DNA of 64,000 nucleotides from Ancistrus triradiatus (taxonomy: Eukaryota > Chordata > Actinopteri > Siluriformes > Loricariidae). A model generated the notes under the pieces. The model was not told the origin of the DNA. It saw nothing but the letters and a program-made list of their open reading frames with translations, and did no database searches. The first letter of the stretch is position 1, and each line of letters opens with the position of its first letter. The translations under genes were made by a program, and so were the position numbers. The stretch lies in NCBI GenBank assembly GCA_025084515.1, contig JAJAGP010000938.1:1-64000 (forward strand). The letters run 5' to 3'. Positions 59,001 to 64,000 of the stretch are shown here, one piece after another.

Positions 59001-60953
59001 AATTCATTCATTAGACGCACCGCATTTAAAGGCGCACTGTCAATTTTTGAGAAAGTTAAAGGATTTTAACTGCACCTTATGGTCCGAAAAATACGGTAAT
59101 CAGGTGACACTTTAAAGTCATTTGTCTATATGTACAAAATGTAATGAATTTTATTTGAGCATCAAAACAACTACAGATCATACGCAACAAAAAAATCTAT
59201 TTACATAAATGCAAAATGATCAACATTGGTGGAGGTAAGAATAAACTGATATTGAATGGCATAAAAATGGTAATCATATATGGGTCTTGTGATTGTTTAA
59301 GTCTGTGGGTATAATTGTTTGTTGGGTATCAGCTGTATAAATAAAACCGTGACGTCCCATCTCTAGGATATCTGTAATTCAGTGTCTGTGTGTGTTGAAT
59401 TCTAATGTTAGATTAATTCTTATCTGTCAGAAAATATGCATCAGGACCATTATTTTCAGCATCAACACTTGTTATTGAGAGCCCTGGTGCTGATGTTGAT
59501 TGGGAATCCTGCTGCTTTTCTTTTGCTTTAGTTCATGCATTTCTCCCCTGAAACCGCAGCTCCACTTGATATGAGTTCATGAGTTATTGATTACTTTGAC
59601 CACAGAACATTATCAGGCACTTTTAATTTTTGCATTTTCCCTGTCATGCCCCACAAAGGACATTGAGGAGGTAGGACCCTTGGCTCTGATTTTTTTTCTT
59701 TAACCATCAGATCTGGTCCTTTCATATGTTTCACGCTGGCATATGTGAGAAAAATTGCCATGCTCACAATGACTTGTTCATTTTGTGTCATGCTTTAACA
59801 TTTAGACAAAGCATGCATTTGCTTTAGGTTAATATCACTGTGAAAAGATTATCACCTAACATGAATGATAATTGTAAGTTGATAATCTTCATTTGTTTTA
59901 TGCTATTATTTCAGTTGTAGGGGGATATAGTTGGCGTTATTCCCATCATTTTCATCCTGTCATTGTTTCCCATTACTGACTACACAGGGTCCCATATTTC
60001 CCCTGCTTTATTATACTAAATTAAACCTGATGTATTTAGGCACATTTCTAAAACATTTATTTTAACTCACAATTTTTAAAAGCATCAGACCCTTATCATT
60101 ATTAGCCATATATCTGCTTATAAAGGTATGCCAAGTTATATTACTTTGTTAATGATTGGCTACTTTATACAGAATAAATAAATATATATGTGGAATCCCA
60201 GTTTTTATGTTAAATGCTGGTACTGTATTTGCTAATACAGAGAAGTCTTATCCCATTTTGATGAAAATTACACTTTGTGTACCTTTGTATGTCAACCTTG
60301 GTTAAGAGGATGATAAGGGTGTCTTCATACCATTTACTGTTCTGTGTTTTCCCAGCAAGAAAGTTAAATGAAGGAATCAAATTCTGAAAGGCATAGCACT
60401 TAAGACTCCCAGTCCAGTATGTCTGTCAGCATGGTGGTTCTTTTGTCTGACTTGTTTTAGTGGGAGGCTAAAGTACAGCAAGGAGAGAGAGATTTTGAGC
60501 AGATATCTAAGAACATTCGGCGAGAAGTGGGGAGATTCGAGGTGAGTTGGCGTCCCAGGGATTTCTGCTTTGACAGCATGATATGTCTACTATAAAGCGA
60601 TGCATGTTGTGGCCAAAACAGAGATGCTTTTTGAACATGTTGACAACGTTAACAGTATTTGAAATCAGACTTTTTGAAGAAGCTGAGACTTTCTTTTCTC
60701 TGAGCACTCGATTCTCACCTGTTTCTTCTAGAAACAAAGAGTGAAGGACTTCAAGTATGTCATCATTAAGTATCTAGAGTCACTAGTGCAGACACAACAG
60801 CAGGTATCACTTGTTTGTACTGTAACTAATTCAATTATTTCATGTTTGAAAGCTCCGTGAATTCTTTTCACCAATAACATTTTTTTGTATTTGTTGTTTT
60901 AGCTGATAAAGTATTGGGACGCCTTCTTGCCCGAAGCCAAAGCTATAGCATAA
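32604..60953 (+). CDS. snx2: Sorting nexin 2 (PX-BAR, ESCPE-1/retromer-associated), complete, 15 coding exons
   Basis: Exons: 32604-32711, 38104-38218, 42997-43139, 46325-46394, 50656-50699, 50895-51036, 51184-51262, 52021-52096, 52552-52665, 52987-53080, 54016-54221, 58261-58404, 60461-60541, 60732-60803, 60903-60953. All introns are GT-AG, phases agree, and the 1539 nt give 512 aa (human about 519). The start ATG opens MAEDREPPPLADAGQTDF, as in the family. The acidic N-terminus has two DLF motifs (EDEDLF, residues about 26-31; QEDLFA at the end of exon 2). The PX domain (about 135-262) keeps KRRFSDFLGLHSKLASKY for PI3P binding. An amphipathic helix (GAGILRMVNKAADAVNKMT, exon 9) precedes the BAR domain (about 285-512), which ends EAKAIA. 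SNX2 dimerises with SNX5/6 on endosomes and forms tubules for retrograde and recycling transport. Introns carry many transposons but no coding exon is disrupted. Confidence 0.97.
33842..34822. mobile_element. Tc1/mariner-type non-autonomous element (family F), copy 1, in snx2 intron 1
   Basis: Starts near ATACAACCTAAAATTAGACA with 'aaagttgggacggtatggaa' and ends with the approximate complement 'ccatgccgtcccagattttt' at about 34787-34806. Internal blocks 'caggcctgcaacacattaca' and 'gggctagtaatgaggtaaaa' recur at 38525 and 63481. Confidence 0.65.
34823..36299. other. snx2 intron 1; one unassigned open frame
   Basis: An open stretch at 35647-35841 could encode about 60 residues (SLAANFFHHLWTKHHVEYED, then NLWESAVHDRLKLAKIP). 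I do not recognise it. It has no homologous counterpart in known SNX2, and it lacks a convincing acceptor although GTAACA follows a lysine codon at its end. Nothing else is supported here. Confidence 0.25.
36300..36430 (-). mobile_element. Small family F fragment, inverted
   Basis: The complement of 36310-36400 matches 39140-39210 (the 'ttaatgcagaaaagtacatt' block and the preceding 'gtgtcatttacacttttgtg' block). Confidence 0.65.
36431..38103. other. snx2 intron 1, remaining part; nothing identified
   Basis: AT-rich intron sequence up to the exon 2 acceptor (TTTTTTATTTTAG). No repeat family was recognised. Confidence 0.4.
38367..39302 (+). mobile_element. Family F element, copy 2, longer, with transposase pieces
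   Basis: Begins TACAACCCCAAATCAGAAAA. The internal part includes a broken transposase stretch (about 39030-39260: NAEKYIEILEQNTLPSGHH, then a FAAR-stop remnant where other family members continue to the catalytic D). It is interrupted at 39303 by a family A Tc1. A short inverted piece of the same family (about 40885-40945) lies on the other side. Confidence 0.7.
39303..40882 (+). mobile_element. Tc1-like element (family A) in snx2 intron 2, near full length
   Basis: About 1.58 kb with both termini (ACAGTGGGGCAAAAAAGTAT and TTTTTTGCCCCACTGTA). The transposase N-terminal half is open at 39667-40128 (MAKTKELSKDTRKKIVDLHQ; then a basic linker and a second HTH). The catalytic half is split over frames at 40171-40389 and 40355-40603 (VFQHDNDPKHTARAMKDWF, SPNLNPIDSLW). 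The last has Asp where Glu is usual, so the DDE triad is also altered. Confidence 0.9.
41003..41030. repeat. (CA)n microsatellite
   Basis: Fourteen uninterrupted CA dinucleotides in snx2 intron 2. Confidence 0.95.
41505..42936 (-). mobile_element. Tc1-like element (family A), minus orientation, snx2 intron 2
   Basis: About 1.43 kb, both ends present. The transposase reads on the minus strand: N-terminus in the 42479-42760 frame (MAKTKELSKDTRKKIVLLHQ), then broken pieces (42104-42292) and a catalytic part around 41899-42096 (VFQHDKDPKHTARE). The 153-aa + strand frame at 42076-42537 is only its shadow. The right end lies 60 bp before snx2 exon 3. Confidence 0.9.
43175..44852 (+). mobile_element. 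Tc1-like element (family D), best preserved copy, right end truncated
   Basis: The left end starts TACAGTCCCCTCCACAATTA and carries an inverted repeat that matches 44705-44852. The outer about 200 bp of the right end are missing, so the ends are unequal and the copy cannot be mobilised in cis. It lies in snx2 intron 3. Confidence 0.85.
43688..44675 (+). pseudogene. Tc1-like transposase, nearly intact, two frameshifts
   Basis: The start at 43688 (MDQRKKRKELSQDIRKKIID) fits the family. The first HTH continues KQLDVPWTTVAYIIQK, a GRGRRRK AT-hook-like linker follows, and then a second HTH. The catalytic core has LWTDETKMELFG (first D), VLQQDNDPKHTSK (second D) and SPDLNPIEHLWKELK (E), so the DDE triad is complete. 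A frameshift near 44290-44330 joins the frames 43688-44428 and 44250-44675; a second near 44630 removes the usual C-terminus. Without these it would match the roughly 340-aa length typical of Tc1 transposases. Confidence 0.85.
45053..45578 (+). mobile_element. Tc1-like MITE (family C), copy 3, snx2 intron 3
   Basis: Starts TACTCTGCAAAAGACTTGGG, carries the same internal stub (about 45420-45500) and ends near CACAGTACTATA. Confidence 0.75.
45579..46324. other. snx2 intron 3, remaining part
   Basis: 45579-45860 reads like more of a Tc1 transposase 3' end (EVEVFFKEE-like) in decayed form. The rest is unremarkable up to the exon 4 acceptor (CTTTACAG). Confidence 0.35.
46395..47579. other. snx2 intron 4, first part; nothing identified
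   Basis: AT-rich intron sequence without a recognised repeat or exon. Confidence 0.4.
47580..48410 (+). repeat. Two tandem copies of a GGTGGATCATTCTCAGCACT interspersed repeat (family H) around a TG microsatellite
   Basis: Copy 1 (about 47580-47960) and copy 2 (about 48085-48410) share 'ggtggatcattctcagcact', 'gcagtga', a 'tgttgtgctggta-gagtgg' stretch and 'gatcag-cacag'. Between them lies a degenerate (TG)n run (48014-48075). The family is common in fish; no coding is seen. Confidence 0.75.
48410..48565 (-). repeat. SINE-like repeat fragment
   Basis: Contains 'cacggggaggacatgcaaac' and 'ggcgacggtgctaaccactg', the same family as 61905-62400, minus orientation. Confidence 0.65.
48585..50510 (-). 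repeat. Third family H copy, inverted and split by a Tc1-like element
   Basis: 48585-48760 and 50314-50510 together form one inverted family H copy: 'ctccagcagcactgttgtgt' and 'gatccactca' precede the insertion; after it comes 'gtcactgcagtgctgagaat' and 'gatccaccacccaaacagta'. Confidence 0.75.
48761..50313 (+). mobile_element. Tc1-like element (family E), near full length, nested in family H repeat
   Basis: About 1.55 kb with inverted termini (CAGTCGTATGAAAAAGTTTG; complement at 50293-50313) and long sub-terminal repeats (GTGCATAAATTTGGGC-type). Transposase pieces on +: an HTH region (49138-49344; RFQLSVSTVRNIVTQWKT), a second HTH and the catalytic start (49358-49783; VLCTDETKIELFGHNK), and a degraded C-terminal block (about 49880-50080). 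The middle of the catalytic region is damaged. Confidence 0.88.
50700..53080. other. snx2 exon-dense stretch with clean introns
   Basis: Introns 5 to 9 hold no clear transposon, unlike introns 1-4 and 11-12. A short GA-rich run sits at about 52744-52770 and TG/TA-rich sequence at about 52918-52950. Confidence 0.5.
53765..53912 (+). repeat. tRNA-derived SINE, copy 2 (5' truncated)
   Basis: Begins inside the tRNA part (B box GGTTCAAATCC, about 53789), then CAAGCTGCCACTGTTGGGTC and the tail GTAAGTCGCTCTGGATAAGG, ending at about 53905. It lies about 100 bp upstream of snx2 exon 11. Confidence 0.8.
54328..54372. repeat. TG/TATG/TA microsatellite
   Basis: Simple repeat directly next to the family C MITE in snx2 intron 11. 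Confidence 0.9.
54373..54843 (+). mobile_element. Tc1-like MITE (family C), copy 4, snx2 intron 11
   Basis: The start is degraded (GCCCCGGTACTTGGGGCACC), the internal stub lies at about 54690-54800, and it ends GACCTTTGCACAGTGCTG. It holds a 21-bp-spaced repeat of 'ggcctaagacctttg' near its end. Confidence 0.7.
54844..55852. other. snx2 intron 11, nothing firm
   Basis: AT-rich intron sequence. 55800-55850 ('gtgtccacaaacttatggca') resembles the end of a further Tc1 family. Confidence 0.35.
55853..57326 (-). mobile_element. Tc1-like element (family A), minus orientation, snx2 intron 11
   Basis: About 1.47 kb with both ends. Minus-strand transposase pieces: N-terminus in the 56509-56958 frame (MAKTKELSKDTRKKTVDLQQ), then a catalytic start (IMWSDETKIGIFGK), the next frame 56276-56554 (VFQHDNDPKHTAWAKAFQG) and 56068-56355 (SPDLNPIENVW). 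Small deletions break the frame, including one right after the second D motif. Confidence 0.9.
57327..58260. other. snx2 intron 11, end
   Basis: Contains an irregular 'attgatactgatactaatac' simple repeat (about 57398-57480). Otherwise unremarkable up to the exon 12 acceptor. Confidence 0.4.
58519..59096 (-). mobile_element. Pogo/Tigger-like non-autonomous DNA transposon in snx2 intron 12
   Basis: About 578 bp flanked by TA, with ends CCGTTTTTTTTGGGCTATAA and the approximate complement (TTATGGTCCGAAAAATACGG). The motif 'aaagcgcaccgggtta' is repeated inside. On the minus strand 58625-58858 encodes an HTH remnant (HGHRAAAREFNINESMVRKW) typical of the CENP-B/pogo DNA-binding domain. No DDE domain is left. 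Confidence 0.8.
59097..60460. other. snx2 intron 12, remaining part; nothing identified
   Basis: AT-rich intron without a recognised exon or repeat family. Confidence 0.4.
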
Positions 60954-61750
60954 CCGGACAACTCCTATGTTAACGGATTGGGACTCAAGTTTGGTTCTTT
61001 TGTACAACATAATCACACAAAGATGATGCATGGACATAATGAGAAGTTCAATACCACACTAATAAAACACTATAAATCTTTTAATTGCCCGGTCCCTACT
61101 TTCACTTCTGATTATTAATGTGATTATTTTTTTCTTAAAGAAAATATTTTGGCGGGGGGATTACACTTCCTAATGATTGAAACACTACTGCTTCTTCTTT
61201 AAAGGTCCTGACTACACCTCCTATTCAGGTTTTTTTTTTTTGATTGTTTGTTTTTGTTTGATTTTTTTTTTTGCCATTATTAATGTCAAAACAAAATAGA
61301 CTGAATTCTGCCTGGTCAGGCTGTCCTTTCTCCACGGGGCCATGGCCTGAAAGGAGATTTGTGGCGAACAATTTTTGACAAAAATTGACAAAAAACAAAA
61401 TTGAACACTACATTCCTCAGTGGAACAGATTCTGCATGAACTGTGTAATTAAGCAGTTTGTTTGCTCCCTTACACAAAGTACAGTGCTGTAGTACTTGGT
61501 CCCCAGTGCCACTGCTGGCAGCTATGTACACATCGTTTTTTTTATTTTGCCTCATTTGAAGCGTAATGTTTTGAAAAATGATAATGATTTACTGTAGATT
61601 CCTTTGTTTTGAAACAGATTTTTTAATTCATGATTTTTTTACTTTACATTCCTGCGCAACTGTACTGAAATGCTAATAAAGGAATGTACTTAAGTGTTAA
61701 ATGTGTATCTTATTTTTAAATCGAATGTGCTTAATAAATGTAACGCAGTG
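60954..61750 (+). other. snx2: snx2 3' UTR with candidate polyadenylation signals
   Basis: AT-rich, repeat-poor sequence after the snx2 stop. AATAAA hexamers occur at 61061-61066, 61675-61680 and 61733-61738, giving a possible short UTR of about 120 nt and a long one of about 750-800 nt. Which is used cannot be told from sequence. Confidence 0.6.
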
Positions 61751-61904
61751 ACAGTGATGGCTGCTGCAAAGTGATGGTGCTTCAGAGGCTTGTCTGAATC
61801 GCTGCAGTGGCGTCACTGGCGTCCTTGTGAAAGTTTGGATAAATTTCCATTGTAACACCTGACTGGGTTAAGGTGGTTGCTGAAGGTGTTTGTTTGTTTG
61901 TTTA

Positions 61905-62400
61905 TTCATTTTATTTAACGTCGCTATCAGCATCAGTGGCCATGTTCAGCGACACGCACAAGGTTACATCCATACACAAGGTTAAGACAAGTCACTCATA
62001 TGCTCAAGTCAATGCCCATTTAGTGTAGTTAATTAACCTAACATGCATGTCTTTGGACTGTTGGAGGAAACCGGAGTACCCGGAGTAAACCCACGCAGAC
62101 ACGGGGAGGACATGCAGACTCCACACAGAAAGGACCCAGGCACAAGGGGATCTACACAACATTAGGCAGGTGGTCTCAGTGTTATGGCTGATCTGTGTAT
62201 ATTAGCAGCTGGCTAACACATGTATGAAGTCTGGGTGAAAGTGGGTTTAAGAACCACTTGTCTAAGGTTTTCAGAAGTACTGGAGCATGACAGATATACC
62301 ATCTATCCCAGGCCGCTCCACCCTGGGATTGAACCCAGGACCTTCTTGCTGTGAGGCGACGATGCTACCCATCGAGCCACCGTGCCGCCCGCGCTGCTGA
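61905..62400 (-). repeat. SINE-like interspersed repeat, best copy, interrupted by an insertion
   Basis: On the minus strand it starts GGGCGGCACGGTGGCTCGAT (about 62392), passes a B-box-like GGTTCAATCCC (about 62330) and continues CATGTCCTCCCCGTGTCTGC to about 61905. The copy is interrupted at 62139-62313 by unrelated sequence. Confidence 0.8.
62139..62306 (-). repeat. 168-bp inverted copy of 62861-63028 inserted in the repeat
   Basis: The segment equals the reverse complement of 62861-63028 over 168 positions with about 4 mismatches and no gaps. The host repeat resumes after a duplicated CCCAGGC (62135-62141 and 62307-62313). Confidence 0.9.
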
Positions 62401-62860
62401 AGGTGAATTAATGAATAAATGTGTGGATTAGGCTAGGACTGATTTCTTAAGGAAAGATTTGATGGTTCTGTCATTCTTCAGTAAAATAAGCAAGCCTCGT
62501 TTTGTTTAAAAAAAAAAAAAAAAAAAAGACATTGTAAGACATTTTGTAGAATATTTTAAAATGACTTGTAATAAGGATAATATAATGTTTATTGTACAGC
62601 TGTGTACTGTCACCACTATGTACTTACCGGTATAGATGTTTATCCTATGATGGTCTATAGCACCAACATGTACCGAAAAAGTACACTGAATCGGTTAAAG
62701 GTTCTGGGATTATAAAGTGGGACCTCAGTAAACCTGTCAGCGATCCCTCTTCTTACTAAGCTACTAAAGCTAACACATCCCTTTAGTTGATTATTTTAAT
62801 TTAGGTACCTGTGGCTTGACAGAAAGTGTAATTATTTCACAAGATCACATTATGATTTTG
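62401..62860. other. Spacer with poly-A run
   Basis: Contains an A run at about 62509-62527. No gene is seen. Confidence 0.5.
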
Positions 62861-62965
62861 ATGGATGGTATATCTGTCATGCTCCAGTACTTCTGAAAAC
62901 CTTAGACAAGTGGTTTTTAAACTTACTTTCACCCAGACTTCATACATGTGTTAGCCAGCTGCTAA

Positions 62966-63345
62966 TATACACAGATCAGCCATAACACTGAGACCACCTG
63001 CCTAATGTTGTGTAGATCCCCTTGTGCCCCCAAGACTTTTACTCATCACCCTCTGAAGGAGTTCTGTGGTATCTGTCACCAAGGTGTTAGCAGCAGATCC
63101 ATTAAATCTTGTATGTTGTGAGGTAGGGCCATCATGGGTTGGACTTCTTTGTCTAGCACATCCCACAGCTGCTTAGTCGGATTGAGATCATGGAGGGTTG
63201 TACTTGGTCTGCAACAATGTTTAGGTAGGTGGTAACATTCACGTGAATGCCAGGACACAAGTTTCCCAGCTGAACATTACCTAGAGCCTCACACTGTCAG
63301 TGGATTCTCTGCACCTGCTAAGTGGTTTTAATGTTATGGTGTATA
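62966..63345. mobile_element. Tc1-like element (family G-type ends), short relic
   Basis: Left end ATACACAGATCAGCCATAAC and right end near 'aatgttatggtgtata'. The interior keeps minus-strand transposase scraps (about 63076-63258, LHDLNPTKQLWDVLDKEVQP). It is internally deleted. Confidence 0.7.
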
Positions 63346-63347
63346 CT

Positions 63348-63790
63348 GTACAACCACAAATCATAAACAGTTGGGACAGTATGGAAAAACACTGTCTCAC
63401 ATTGACCTTTATTTAATTTATGTTTCTTTTTTTCTGGTCGACTTCATTTTATTTGTTGATACACATCCATTCCTGCATTTCAGGCCTGCAACACATTCAA
63501 AAAAGGTTTTGACGGGCAATTTAGTATTAGTAATGAGATGATAATTTTCAAATGGGTGATGTCAACAGGTGTTTGTAATTGTGATTTGATACAAAGCAGT
63601 ATCCCACCAAAGGCTGATTCTTTGAGGAGCAAAGCTGGGCAGAGGACTTCCAGTTTGTCAACAAATGTATGAGAAAATTATTGAATGTATGAAAACCATG
63701 TTCCTCAAAGAAAGATTGGAAGGGATTTTCATAAACACTTTTTTTATTTGCATTTTCCATACCATCCCAACTGTTTCTGATGTTGTTGTA
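63348..63790 (+). mobile_element. Family F element, copy 3, short form
   Basis: Starts TACTGTACAACCACAAATCA with 'cagttgggacagtatggaaa'; the right end 'ccataccatcccaactgttt' is its inverted match. Internal blocks are shared with 33842 and 38367. Confidence 0.75.
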
Positions 63791-64000
63791 TGAATGTGCA
63801 TTATACTAGCTTAAACATTTTTCATCTTAATTCCACTGTGAGTAAAATTGATTTAAATCCTCCTGAAGCATGCCACATCATGACTGATTTTTTTTATCTG
63901 AGAAAAGAAAGTTACTGTCCAACAAGTCCTGTCAAGTGCTTCAATTACTTTGCATATACATCTCTAAAACGCTGTCAAAAACTCAAGTGCACGCTCCTTT

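Noticed and set aside
62139..63028. Pair of 168-bp inverted arms as the ends of one large TIR transposon
   Set aside because: The host SINE-like repeat resumes immediately after the left arm, not after the right arm, so the left arm alone is the insert.

Overview
This is vertebrate nuclear DNA, almost certainly from a teleost fish. It is AT-rich, has large spliced genes with GT-AG introns, and is packed with Tc1/mariner elements, PIF/Harbinger, L2/Rex-type LINEs, LTR-retrotransposon debris, tRNA-derived SINEs and CA/TG microsatellites. The number of Tc1 families and the SINE type would fit an ostariophysan such as a catfish, but I cannot fix the species from the sequence.

Two real protein genes are present, both on the + strand. 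The last five exons of sncaip (synphilin-1; 3576-5696) lie at the left. They encode the ankyrin/coiled-coil region and the C-terminus, and the gene starts outside the window. A complete 15-exon snx2 (sorting nexin 2; coding 32604-60953, 512 aa) fills the right half. The order sncaip then snx2 in the same orientation matches the human 5q23 neighbourhood, so this is a conserved syntenic block.

The roughly 27 kb between the genes is almost entirely mobile-element sediment. From left to right it holds short internally deleted Tc1 derivatives; a Tc1 inserted inside another Tc1 (13277-16087); a LINE tail on the minus strand (16137-17990); a degenerate telomere-like TTAGGG/TTGGGG region (19062-20903) cut into blocks that interrupt a coding remnant; a decayed PIF/Harbinger element with both its transposase and its Myb-like gene (20930-23485); a + strand LTR-retrotransposon remnant (23486-24610); a minus-strand L2-type LINE (24611-26480); and a minus-strand LTR-retrotransposon deletion derivative (27216-29205) whose gag region has become a minisatellite. 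The snx2 introns carry five further classes of Tc1/mariner-type element plus a pogo/Tigger-like element with an HTH remnant.

I see no CRISPR array, operon or rRNA gene, no stand-alone tRNA gene, and no convincing new molecular system. The most unusual structures are the interstitial telomere-like region with its strand switch and in-frame disruption of a coding remnant, and a 168-bp inverted templated insertion with a 7-bp duplication just downstream of snx2.
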